A stretch of 48,543 nt of DNA from Candidatus Omnitrophota bacterium (GTDB lineage Bacteria; Omnitrophota; Gorgyraeia; Zapsychrales; Zapsychraceae): the NCBI GenBank assembly GCA_028280285.1, contig JANQMA010000041.1:1-48543 (forward strand). The letters are read 5' to 3'. The translations under genes and the position numbers were made by a program. This document shows, piece by piece, positions 34,177 to 41,905 of the stretch (its first letter is position 1; each line of letters starts with the position of its first letter). The notes beneath the pieces are model-generated. The model did no database searches. It was not told where the DNA came from and saw nothing but the letters and a program-made list of their open reading frames with translations.

Positions 34177-35231
34177 GTTGGCGTGGTTTAATCCATGAAT
34201 ACCGTGATCTTTTACCTGCGGTCAAAGACGAAAACATCGTAACACTGCATGAGGGCAACACACCTCTGATCTATTCCGATGATTTGTCTAAACGCACCGG
34301 ACTTAAGGTCTACGCAAAATATGAAGGCCTCAATCCGACGGGTTCGTTTAAAGACCGTGGGATGACCATGGCGATGTCGAAGGCCCGTGAGGACGGCGCC
34401 AAGATTGTGATGTGCGCATCAACCGGCAACACATCGGCCTCGGCAGCGGCCTATGCCGCGCGCAGCGGGACAATCGATTGTGTTGTGATTATCCCCGAAG
34501 GAAAAATTGCTTTGGGGAAACTTGCGCAGGCCATGATTCACAAAGCCAAGGTTTTGCCTATTGCCGGCAACTTTGATGATGCGCTAAATATCGTTAAAGA
34601 GATCACAGACAATTATCCGGTGGAGTTGGTTAATTCGATTAATCCGTTTCGCATCGAAGGGCAGAAGACAGCAAGCTTTGAGATTTGTGATGCGCTTGAA
34701 GACGCGCCGGAGTTTCACGCCATTCCTGTAGGCAATGCCGGCAATATCACCGCTTACTGGAAAGGCTACAAAGAGTATAAAGAGCATGGTAAGACAACGC
34801 AGCTGCCCAAGATGCTCGGCTTTCAGGCGGCAGGCGCCGCACCGATTGTGCATGGTCATCCCATCGATAAACCGGAGACCATCGCGACCGCCATCCGTAT
34901 CGGAAATCCGGCGAGCTGGAAACCGGCCGAGGCGGCCCGCGATGAATCGGGTGGGCTTATCGATATGGTGACAGACGATGAAATTTTAGAGGCGTATAAA
35001 ATCCTGGCGGCCAACACAGGCATCTTTGTTGAGCCGGCATCCGCGGCATCGATTGCCGGTCTTCTTAAGCTGAGCGAACAAGGGTATTTTGATGAGCACA
35101 AGGGTGCGCGCATTGTTTGCACAGTGACAGGCCACGGACTTAAAGATCCGAATACAGCGATCAGCGCCATCGAAGAGCCGAAGCAAATCCCTGGCGACAT
35201 TAACGCGATTTTGAAAGAGATAGGGTTATAA
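34173..35231 (+). CDS. thrC: Threonine synthase
   Basis: The PLP enzyme converts O-phosphohomoserine to threonine. The product has 352 residues. The PLP-lysine motif is NPTGSFKDRGMTMA and the phosphate loop is STGNTSASAAAYAA. VGNAGNITAYWKGY and VCTVTGHGLKDP follow. It is the short (about 350-residue) class. The start is GTG at 34173, overlapping hom by four bases. Its substrate requires a homoserine kinase, which is not present as ThrB in this window. Confidence 0.95.
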   Translation: MSWRGLIHEYRDLLPAVKDENIVTLHEGNTPLIYSDDLSKRTGLKVYAKYEGLNPTGSFKDRGMTMAMSKAREDGAKIVMCASTGNTSASAAAYAARSGTIDCVVIIPEGKIALGKLAQAMIHKAKVLPIAGNFDDALNIVKEITDNYPVELVNSINPFRIEGQKTASFEICDALEDAPEFHAIPVGNAGNITAYWKGYKEYKEHGKTTQLPKMLGFQAAGAAPIVHGHPIDKPETIATAIRIGNPASWKPAEAARDESGGLIDMVTDDEILEAYKILAANTGIFVEPASAASIAGLLKLSEQGYFDEHKGARIVCTVTGHGLKDPNTAISAIEEPKQIPGDINAILKEIGL

Positions 35232-35286
35232 GTGTGAATAAATATATCGGGCTCGAGGCCGGCATAGGAATTATTCAACGCTATGC

Positions 35287-35335
35287 GCCATAAGCCTTAA
35301 GCCATATGGCTTACAGCTTACGGCCTATGGCTTAA
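35287..35335. repeat. Heptamer hairpin element, word GCCATAA
   Basis: There are seven consecutive 7-base words: GCCATAA, GCCTTAA and GCCATAT, then GGCTTAC, AGCTTAC, GGCCTAT and GGCTTAA. The right half is the imperfect reverse complement of the left, with almost no loop. It lies between thrC and coaB. Confidence 0.8.
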
Positions 35336-35360
35336 TACCCCGAGAGCCTTAGTTGTAAAT

Positions 35361-36002
35361 ATGAACAATTTGAAAAACAAACGCGTGCTGATCACCTGCG
35401 GACCAACTTGGGTGCCGATCGATGATATGCGCGTGATAAGCAATAAATCAACCGGCACGCTCGGCCATATTGTCGCCGGGCTACTTGAAAAAAAGTCGGC
35501 CAACGTAACGCTTTTAGAAGGACCGGTCACACGTAACTTTGTGGCCCGGACAACCGTGATTAAGAAATTTCATTTTTACGATGAGTTTCTTGTTCTTTTT
35601 AAAAAGGAACTTAAAAAAAAGTACGATGTTATTATTCATGCGGCAGCGGTTTCCGATTACAGGCTTAAGAAAGAACATTCACAGAAAATCAGCTCAAGGC
35701 ATGAAAAGCTGACACTTGATCTTGTTCCGACAGAAAAGCTGATCTACAAGATCAAAAAACTAAATCCAAAAACGCTTTTGGTGGGGTTCAAACTCGAAAC
35801 CGAGATGACCAAAGCAGTAGCACTTGAAAAAACAGAAGGTTTGTTTACCAAGGCTCACTGCGATTACGTGATCGCTAACAGTTCGATCGATAAATCGTAT
35901 AAGGCGTATTTGATAGACAAAGACAAAAACTTTCTTGCGCATGAAAAGACAAGAAAGTCAATTATAGAAAAACTGATAGAAGAATTGAATAAAGCATTAT
36001 GA
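35361..36002 (+). CDS. coaB: Phosphopantothenate-cysteine ligase CoaB, stand-alone
   Basis: The enzyme joins 4'-phosphopantothenate and cysteine in CoA synthesis. The product has 213 residues. It starts RVLITCGPTWVPIDDMRVISNKSTGTLG, a close match to the nucleotide-binding start of the CoaB half of Dfp. AAAVSDYR and LVGFKLET follow. The CoaC decarboxylase half is absent, as in organisms that encode CoaB and CoaC separately. The next gene starts inside its stop (ATGA). Confidence 0.9.
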   Translation: MNNLKNKRVLITCGPTWVPIDDMRVISNKSTGTLGHIVAGLLEKKSANVTLLEGPVTRNFVARTTVIKKFHFYDEFLVLFKKELKKKYDVIIHAAAVSDYRLKKEHSQKISSRHEKLTLDLVPTEKLIYKIKKLNPKTLLVGFKLETEMTKAVALEKTEGLFTKAHCDYVIANSSIDKSYKAYLIDKDKNFLAHEKTRKSIIEKLIEELNKAL

Positions 36003-37204
36003 AATACATCATCATCGTTCCAGACGGCATGGCCGATAATCCGATCGCAGAGTTAGGCGATAAAACACCGCTTCAGGCGGCCCGCACGACCAATATGGAT
36101 TATCTGATCACGCGCAGTATGACCGGCCTTGTGCAGACTATTCCGGAAGGCATGCCACCGGGGTCCGACATCGGCAATATGGCGCTTCTTGGATACGATC
36201 CTCAGGAAGCCCACACGGGACGCGCGCCGCTTGAGGCCGTTAATCAAGGCATTGATTTGGCCGAGGATGAAATTGCTATTCGCTGTAACCTTGTCACGAT
36301 TAAAGACAGTGAAATGACCGATTACAGCGCCGGGCATATCTCAACCAAAGAAGCGGTTCAGATCATTCAAACACTCGCTGATGAAATGGATTTGCCGAAT
36401 GTGAAGTTTTATCCCGGCAAAAGCTATCGGCATACCGTTGTGATGAAGGTGCTTGATGTACAGAAGTATTTGAATATTAAAACCGTGCCGCCGCATGACA
36501 TTTTAAATAAAGATATTACGCCGTATTTACCGGAAGGTCCGGAAGCCGTGATGCTTTTAAAATTAATGGAACGCTCACGCGATATTCTCAAAAGTCATCC
36601 AATCAATAAGGTGAGGATGGATCTCGGGGAGAATCCGGCGGATATGATTTGGCTGTGGGGACAAGGGAGCAAGCCTGAGCTCACGCATTTTAAGGACAAA
36701 TTTAATCTCGATGGCGCGATTATCTCGGCGGTGGATTTGGTCAATGGCATTGGACGGCTCGCAGGCCTTGAAGTGATTGATGTGCCCGGCGCAACAGGCT
36801 ATTACGACACCGATTATTTGGCCAAAGCCCAGTATGCACTAAAGGCGCTCGATGACAAAGACTTTGTTTACGTGCATATCGAAGCACCGGATGAGGCAGG
36901 GCATAATGGCGACGCTGAAGCTAAAGTGGAATCGATCGAGCGCATCGATCAGGATGTTGTCGGGACCATCCTCAATCACTTTGATGCTAATGATGATGTG
37001 AGGATTTTAATATTGCCGGATCATCCGACACCGGTTGAACTGCGCACGCACACCAATGACCCTGTGCCGTTTCTGATGTACGGCAAAGGCATTGAGGCAA
37101 CAGGTGCAACAGCATTTGATGAAAGCGCGGCAGGCGAGTACGGCGTTCAGTTTAAAAGTGGGGAGAAATTGGTTAACCATTTTATAAATAAATTCGTAAC
37201 GTAG
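35999..37204 (+). CDS. apgM: ApgM-family phosphoglycerate mutase homolog, candidate homoserine kinase
   Basis: The product has 401 residues of the cofactor-independent, archaeal-type phosphoglycerate mutase family, in the alkaline phosphatase superfamily. It starts MKYIIIVPDGMAD (metal Asp), then GSDIGNMALLGYDP with the nucleophile Ser, HIEAPDEAGHNGD, and ILPDHPTPVELRTHTNDPVPF metal ligands. Bacterial members clustered with threonine genes form a subfamily annotated as proposed homoserine kinase (TIGR02535). Here the neighbours are hom, thrC and lysC, and no thrB is seen. Either glycolytic mutase or homoserine kinase activity is possible. Its TAG stop falls in the end of a REPIN-like repeat. 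Confidence 0.88.
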   Translation: MKYIIIVPDGMADNPIAELGDKTPLQAARTTNMDYLITRSMTGLVQTIPEGMPPGSDIGNMALLGYDPQEAHTGRAPLEAVNQGIDLAEDEIAIRCNLVTIKDSEMTDYSAGHISTKEAVQIIQTLADEMDLPNVKFYPGKSYRHTVVMKVLDVQKYLNIKTVPPHDILNKDITPYLPEGPEAVMLLKLMERSRDILKSHPINKVRMDLGENPADMIWLWGQGSKPELTHFKDKFNLDGAIISAVDLVNGIGRLAGLEVIDVPGATGYYDTDYLAKAQYALKALDDKDFVYVHIEAPDEAGHNGDAEAKVESIERIDQDVVGTILNHFDANDDVRILILPDHPTPVELRTHTNDPVPFLMYGKGIEATGATAFDESAAGEYGVQFKSGEKLVNHFINKFVT

Positions 37205-37266
37205 GGGCGGCTCGTGAGCCGCCCTAAATAGGCGATAAATTAGGGCCGTTCACGAACGGCCCCTAC
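37201..37266. repeat. REPIN-like double palindrome between apgM and lysC
   Basis: The inverted ends are GTAGGGGC (37201-37208) and GCCCCTAC (37259-37266). Stem 1 is GGGCGGCTC (37205-37213) with GAGCCGCCC (37216-37224). Stem 2 is GGGCCGTTC (37243-37251) with GAACGGCCC (37254-37262). The same ends occur at 17856-17916 and around the transposase gene. The apgM stop codon TAG is part of the left end. Confidence 0.85.
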
Positions 37267-37292
37267 ATTATTTTTATTACGGAAAGAACAAG

Positions 37293-38510
37293 ATGAGCAC
37301 AAAACAAATCATCGTAAAAAAATTCGGCGGATCATCCGTCGCCAATATAGACCGTGTTAAGGCCGTGGCCAAACGCATTGTTGATTCCAAAAAACGCAAC
37401 AATAATATCGCTGTGGTCGTATCCGCCATGGGTGACACGACCGACGAGCTCGAAGAGCTGGCATTTAACATTTCCAAAACACCGCCTGACCGCGAGATGG
37501 ATATGCTCATGGCCTCGGGCGAGCAGATCTCGGCGTCACTCCTGGCTATGGCGGTTAAAGCCTTAGGACACGATTCGATTGCGCTCACCGGCCCGCAAGT
37601 CGGCATTAAAACAGACGGTTCGCACACCAAAGCCAAGATCGAACGGATCAGCGCTAAGCGTATTCGCGATGCGTTTAATGCCAATAAGATTGTGATCGTG
37701 GCCGGCTATCAAGGCCTTAATGACAATCAAGACATTACAACACTCGGCCGCGGCGGATCAGACCTAACGGCGGTCGCCTTGGCTGTCGCGCTTAAGGCCA
37801 ACGTGTGTGAAATTTATACCGACGTGGAAGGGATATACACAACCGATCCACGCAAAGTTAAAACTGCGAAGAAGCTTAAAAAGATCACATTCGAAGAGAT
37901 GCTTGAGATGGCGTCCCTCGGCGCGCAGGTCATGCAGGCGCGCTCCATTGAAGTCGCTAAAAAATTTAATATGCCGATCCATGTCAGATCGAGTTATTCC
38001 AAAGCGGAAGGAACGATGATTATGAGAAGAAACACCAAAATGGAAGAGATCGCCGTGCAAGGCGTAACCAGCAATAAATCAGAGGCCAAGATCACAATCA
38101 ACGCTGTGCCCGATAAGGCAGGGATCGCCGCGCAACTGTTTAACGCGGTCTCCAAAGTCGGCGCCAATGTTGATATTATCGTGCAGAATGTCAGCCATAA
38201 AAAATTAAGCGACATTTCCTTTACTGTGCCGAAGACGGATTTAACAAAGGCGCTTAAGGCCACGCAGACCGTCGCTAAAAAGCTAAAAGCAGGCGAAGTA
38301 ACGAGCGATAAAAATATCGCGCGTGTCTCCGTTGTCGGTTCGGGCATGCGTTCGCATCAGGGCATTGCCGCGCGGATGTTTGAGACACTCGCGAAAAATA
38401 AAATTAATATCGATATGATTTCAACATCGGAAATCAGCATCTCGTGTATTATCAATCAAAAACAGACGGAAAAGGCGATGCAGGTCCTTCATCGGGCATT
38501 TATAGGATAA
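37293..38510 (+). CDS. lysC: Aspartate kinase
   Basis: The enzyme catalyses the first step of the aspartate pathway. The product has 405 residues. The N-terminal KKFGGSSVANIDRVK and VVSAMGDTTDEL are followed by the aspartate-binding segment TLGRGGSDLTAVALAVAL and EIYTDVEGIYTTDPR. Two C-terminal ACT domains (about 260-400) are typical of lysine/threonine-inhibited monofunctional enzymes. It follows the REPIN and belongs with hom, thrC and apgM. Confidence 0.96.
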   Translation: MSTKQIIVKKFGGSSVANIDRVKAVAKRIVDSKKRNNNIAVVVSAMGDTTDELEELAFNISKTPPDREMDMLMASGEQISASLLAMAVKALGHDSIALTGPQVGIKTDGSHTKAKIERISAKRIRDAFNANKIVIVAGYQGLNDNQDITTLGRGGSDLTAVALAVALKANVCEIYTDVEGIYTTDPRKVKTAKKLKKITFEEMLEMASLGAQVMQARSIEVAKKFNMPIHVRSSYSKAEGTMIMRRNTKMEEIAVQGVTSNKSEAKITINAVPDKAGIAAQLFNAVSKVGANVDIIVQNVSHKKLSDISFTVPKTDLTKALKATQTVAKKLKAGEVTSDKNIARVSVVGSGMRSHQGIAARMFETLAKNKINIDMISTSEISISCIINQKQTEKAMQVLHRAFIG

Positions 38511-38525
38511 GCAAAACACTGTAGG

Positions 38526-38591
38526 GTTTGAGGTGTTAGGTGTTAGGTTAAAGGGGAAATAAAATTTTCCACCTAAAACCCAAAACCTAAA
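38526..38591. repeat. Heptamer hairpin element, word GTGTTAG
   Basis: Words GTTTGAG, GTGTTAG, GTGTTAG and GTTAAAG fill 38526-38553. A 17-base loop follows, then words ACCTAAA, ACCCAAA and ACCTAAA at 38571-38591. It lies between lysC and cimA. The word is nearly the same as in the element at 44551-44610. Confidence 0.85.
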
Positions 38592-38624
38592 ACCTTTTAC
38601 CGTTTTAATTTTAGGAACCTTATT

Positions 38625-40196
38625 ATGACTAAAAATATAACAATATACGATACGACCCTCCGCGACGGCTCCCAGACCGAAGGCATATCTTTTACGGTGA
38701 ACGACAAAATCAAGATCACCGAAAAGTTAGACGAGCTTGGTGTGCATTATATCGAAGGCGGCTGGCCGGGCTCAAACCCGAAGGACAAAGATTACTTTGC
38801 GCATTACAAAGGCAAAAAGCTTAAGAATGCGATTATCACCGCCTTTGGCTCCACACGCCGGGCCGATACAAAACCGGAGGATGATCACAATCTAAACGAG
38901 CTGATCAACTCCGAGGCTGCGACCATTTGCATCTTCGGTAAGACCTGGGACTTGCATGTCAAAGATGTGATCAAATGCTCACTTGATGAAAATGTAAACA
39001 TGATCGCGGACTCCGTCCAATTTTTAAAGGCACATAAAAAGGAAGTGTTTTATGATGCCGAGCATTTCTTTGACGGTTATAAAAATAATCCTAAGTATGC
39101 GCTTAAAACGGTCTTGGCCGCCCAGGAAGCCGGTGCCGACTGCATTATCTTCTGCGACACCAATGGCGGCACACTGCCGTCTGAGATCAAGCAGATCATA
39201 GAAGAGATCAAAGATAATTTCACAACCGAGATCGGCATCCATTGCCATGATGATTTGGATTCAGGGGTCGCCAACAGCATCGCCGCGATTGAAGCCGGAT
39301 GCACGCATGTGCAGGGAACATTCAATGGTTTGGGTGAGCGCTGCGGCAATGCGAATCTGACCACCATCATCGGGATTTTATCCGCCAAGATGAAACAGAA
39401 ATCCATTCCGGATAAAAACATCAAAAAGCTGATGGACACCGCGTATTTTATTAGCGAGGTCAGCAACTTTGCGATTCCAAACAATGCCGGGTTTATCGGA
39501 CACTCTGCCTTTACCCATAAGGGAGGCGTGCATATCGATGCCATGCTTAAAAATCCAAAGGCCTACGAACACGTGGCGCCGGAGCAGTTCGGCAACCGCC
39601 GGCATTTTGTAACGTCCGAGATCGCCGGGAAAATGCCTTTGGTGCTTAAGGCCGAGCAGCTTAATATCAAACTCGATAAAAAGAGTCCGGAAGCCAAACA
39701 GATCATGGAAGAACTGCAAAAGAAAGAGCATGACGGCTATCAGTTTGAATCGGCAGACGCGTCGTTTGAGCTGTTTATGAAACGCTCGCTTAAAAAGTAC
39801 GAACCGTTTTTTAAACTCGAAGGCTTTAAGACGGCATCCGAGCGCCGCAATGACGGACGTGTCTTTGCCGAGGCAACAGTCCGCTTGAGTGTAGAGGGGG
39901 AGGAGCAGTACAGTGCCAAGGACGGTGACGGGCCGGTGGATGCGCTCGATAAGGCATTGCGTTCAGCCTTAACCAAGTTTTATCCGTCGCTATCGCACAT
40001 GCATTTGGTGGATTACAAGGTACGCGTGTTGGATTCTAAAGACGGGGCAGGGGCCAAGGTGCGTGTACTTATTGAATCGCAGGATGAGCATGGGTCGTGG
40101 ATGACTTGCGGCGTGCATGAAAACCTGATCGAAGCCTCGTGGGAAGCCCTGACGGATAGTATTGAGTATAAACTGCTTAAGGATCATAAAAAATAG
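38625..40196 (+). CDS. cimA: Citramalate synthase
   Basis: The enzyme condenses pyruvate and acetyl-CoA to (R)-citramalate, giving 2-oxobutyrate for isoleucine without threonine deaminase. The product has 523 residues. The HMGL-like TIM barrel starts ITIYDTTLRDGSQTEG, with metal ligands in GIHCHDDLDSGVANS and GTFNGLGERCGNANL. A C-terminal LeuA-type regulatory domain covers about 385-520. IEGGWPGSNPKDKDYF is characteristic of the CimA branch rather than LeuA. Confidence 0.93.
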   Translation: MTKNITIYDTTLRDGSQTEGISFTVNDKIKITEKLDELGVHYIEGGWPGSNPKDKDYFAHYKGKKLKNAIITAFGSTRRADTKPEDDHNLNELINSEAATICIFGKTWDLHVKDVIKCSLDENVNMIADSVQFLKAHKKEVFYDAEHFFDGYKNNPKYALKTVLAAQEAGADCIIFCDTNGGTLPSEIKQIIEEIKDNFTTEIGIHCHDDLDSGVANSIAAIEAGCTHVQGTFNGLGERCGNANLTTIIGILSAKMKQKSIPDKNIKKLMDTAYFISEVSNFAIPNNAGFIGHSAFTHKGGVHIDAMLKNPKAYEHVAPEQFGNRRHFVTSEIAGKMPLVLKAEQLNIKLDKKSPEAKQIMEELQKKEHDGYQFESADASFELFMKRSLKKYEPFFKLEGFKTASERRNDGRVFAEATVRLSVEGEEQYSAKDGDGPVDALDKALRSALTKFYPSLSHMHLVDYKVRVLDSKDGAGAKVRVLIESQDEHGSWMTCGVHENLIEASWEALTDSIEYKLLKDHKK

Positions 40197-40249
40197 GGAT
40201 TGAGGGATATAGGATTAAAGGGTAGAGGCAAATTGCCCCCTCCCTTAGC

Positions 40250-41098
40250 ATGATTATGAAAAACACATTAGCTGTATTTGAAAATTATAAAATTCGCCGT
40301 ATTTATGACGAAAAGGAAGAAAAATGGTACTTCTCGATTGTTGATATTATCCAGGTATTACTCCAGCAATCTGACTATCAAGCAGCAAGAAATTACTGGA
40401 AAGTATTAAAAAACCGCTTAAAAAAGGAAGGAAGTCAGTCGGTTACAAAATGTAACCGACTGAAATTAGAAGCCGCTGACGGTAAAAAATACCTAACAGA
40501 TGTTGCCAGCCCTGAAACCTTACTACGTATTATTCAGTCTGTGCCAAGCCCCAAAGCAGAGCCGATCAAATTATGGCTGGCAAAGGTCGGCTATGAGCGC
40601 ATGCAGGAGATAGCTGATCCTGAGCGGTCACTTAATCGTGCCCGGGAAAACTGGGAAAAACAGGGACGCAGTCAAAAATGGATTCAACAGCGCATGCTGG
40701 GTCAGGAAACCCGGAACAAACTGACAGATTATTGGAAAGACCATGACATTACCGAAGAAGACGAATTTGCCATTTTGACTAATATTATCCATCAAGAATG
40801 GTCTGATATAAGCGTCAAGGATCATAAGAAATTAAAGGGACTCAAGACGCAAAACTTGCGTGATCACATGACAGAAGCCGAACTCATCTTTACGGCTCTG
40901 GCTGAACTCTCCACCCGGCAGATCGCCGAAAGTACACAAGCGACCGGCATGAGCGAAAATAAAATGGCCGGTAAAAGAGGTGGCGGCGTTGCTAAAAAAG
41001 CGCGGCAGGAACTGGAGAAGAAAACGAAGAAAAAGGTTATTTCAAACGAAAACTATTTACCTAAAGATAAGAAGAAAAAACGAATAGGAAAACAATAA
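40250..41098 (+). CDS. BRO-N / DinD-like protein (phage antirepressor-type)
   Basis: The product has 282 residues. The N-terminal BRO domain (about 1-115) has VFENYKIRRIYDEKEEKWYFSIVDIIQVL and a LTDVASPETLLRIIQSVPSPKAEPIKLWLAKVG-type end. The C-terminal part resembles DNA-damage-inducible DinD proteins (LKTQNLRDHMTEAELIFTALAELSTRQIAE). The tail is very basic (Lys-rich), consistent with DNA binding. A perfect 27-base palindrome (40435-40461) lies in the BRO coding region. The gene opens the accessory island between cimA and valS. A start at 40256 is also possible. Confidence 0.8.
   Translation: MIMKNTLAVFENYKIRRIYDEKEEKWYFSIVDIIQVLLQQSDYQAARNYWKVLKNRLKKEGSQSVTKCNRLKLEAADGKKYLTDVASPETLLRIIQSVPSPKAEPIKLWLAKVGYERMQEIADPERSLNRARENWEKQGRSQKWIQQRMLGQETRNKLTDYWKDHDITEEDEFAILTNIIHQEWSDISVKDHKKLKGLKTQNLRDHMTEAELIFTALAELSTRQIAESTQATGMSENKMAGKRGGGVAKKARQELEKKTKKKVISNENYLPKDKKKKRIGKQ
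40435..40461. repeat. Perfect 12-bp palindrome in the BRO-domain coding sequence
   Basis: The arms 40435-40446 and 40450-40461 are exact reverse complements around an AAA loop, with GTTACA/TGTAAC core. Related GTGACA/TGTCAC palindromes occur downstream of the gene at 41111-41127 and 41248-41264. Confidence 0.85.
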
Positions 41099-41110
41099 AG
41101 GAAGCCAACA

Positions 41111-41127
41111 GGTGACAATTTGTCACC
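41111..41127. repeat. Palindrome GGTGACA-ATT-TGTCACC
   Basis: This is a 7-bp perfect palindrome with a 3-base loop, 13 bases after the BRO/DinD-like stop codon. Its core matches that of the palindrome inside the gene, so it could be a shared binding site or a remnant of a related gene. Confidence 0.6.
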
Positions 41128-41233
41128 GGTTCTCGTTAGGCTTCTGCATTGGTTGCTTCGTTCCGTGCGCCGTTTGCCTCTGCTAAACGGCTTAAGTCAC
41201 TCAGCAATCCAATGCAAGCGGCTAACTCGAACC
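41128..41233. repeat. Long imperfect inverted repeat upstream of the transposase
   Basis: Arm 41128-41156 (with GTTAGGC and TGCATTGGTTGC) is the imperfect reverse complement of 41204-41233 (with GCAATCCAATGCA and GCTAAC). A small inner stem, CGTTTG/TAAACG, lies in the loop. It is the kind of structure that could be a transposon end or a structured RNA. Confidence 0.6.
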
Positions 41234-41243
41234 TATAAAACTG

Positions 41244-41276
41244 AGTCTGTCACTAATTGTGACAAACTGAAATTAT
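41244..41276 (+). pseudogene. Remnant of a second BRO/DinD-like gene
   Basis: Read in frame, this stretch gives ESVTNCDKLKL followed by a stop. It aligns with QSVTKCNRLKL of the intact BRO gene at 40432-40466, with the same position of a central palindrome (TGTCAC/GTGACA) and the shared bases CTGAAATTA. Too little remains to be a gene. Confidence 0.5.
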
Positions 41277-41310
41277 AAGCAAAAAGCAACACAATTAACA
41301 ATTTATTTTT

Positions 41311-41826
41311 ATGATAACACAAAAAAGAAAACAATTAAGGTTAAAGAATTATGATTACAGACAAGCAGGGGTGTATTTTGTCACACTGTGTACGTTTGAA
41401 AAACTATCAATGTTTGGCAAAATCATTGATAAAAAAATGATATTAAACGATTTAGGAAAAATTGTGCAGGATGAATGGATAAAAACAGCCAATATACGCA
41501 CCCACGTTTCGTTGGATGAATTTGTTATTATGCCAAACCATATCCATGGAATAATTATTATTAATAAAAACGATGTAGGGGCGACCCGGCGGGTCGCCCT
41601 TATGGGATTACAATCCGGATCAGTAGGCGCAATTATCGGTCAATTCAAATCCTCCGTCACAAAACGTATTAATGAACATCGCAACACACCAGGACGTTAT
41701 GTTTGGCAACGAAATTATTACGATCATATTATCCGTAATGATGCGGATTTAAACCGCATTCGTCAATACATAACAAATAACCCAAAACAATGGGATATAG
41801 ACGAACATAACCAAAAATTTATTTAA
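41311..41826 (+). CDS. REP-associated tyrosine transposase (RAYT, IS200-like Y1 family)
   Basis: The product has 171 residues. Its features are YFVTLCTFEK, the HUH motif in VIMPNHIHG (His77 and His79), and the tail WQRNYYDHIIRN with the catalytic Tyr at 136 or 137. RAYTs bind and are thought to mobilise REP/REPIN palindromes. A REP half (GTAGGGG followed by a 9-bp stem) lies inside the coding frame at residues 89-97 (DVGATRRVA), and the matching half lies 19 bases after the stop. The transposase core looks intact. Confidence 0.9.
   Translation: MITQKRKQLRLKNYDYRQAGVYFVTLCTFEKLSMFGKIIDKKMILNDLGKIVQDEWIKTANIRTHVSLDEFVIMPNHIHGIIIINKNDVGATRRVALMGLQSGSVGAIIGQFKSSVTKRINEHRNTPGRYVWQRNYYDHIIRNDADLNRIRQYITNNPKQWDIDEHNQKFI
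41575..41599. repeat. REP half-element inside the transposase gene
   Basis: GTAGGGG begins at 41575, and GGGCGACCC (41579-41587) pairs with GGGTCGCCC (41591-41599) around loop GGC. It is read in frame within the transposase. Confidence 0.85.
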
Positions 41827-41844
41827 ATGTTTAAAATATTCAGA

Positions 41845-41868
41845 GGCGACCCAACGGGTCGCCCCTAC
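41845..41868. repeat. REP half-element downstream of the transposase gene
   Basis: GGCGACCC (41845-41852) pairs with GGGTCGCC (41856-41863) around AAC, followed by CCTAC. Together with the copy at 41575 it forms inverted ends GTAGGGG...CCCCTAC enclosing the 3' half of the transposase gene. Confidence 0.85.
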
Positions 41869-41905
41869 GGTGACAATTAATACGAAAAACATATATATTG
41901 AAACA

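Noticed and set aside
41128-41233. Integron attC site, because the arms carry GTTAGGC and GCTAAC
   Set aside because: The core boxes are in the inverse order to attC (GTTRRRY first, RYYYAAC last), and no integrase or cassette array is present.
41870-41905. GTG start of valS at 41870
   Set aside because: The extra 12 residues begin in the REP element and have no ValRS similarity. ATG at 41906 starts the usual LPTKYNF lead.
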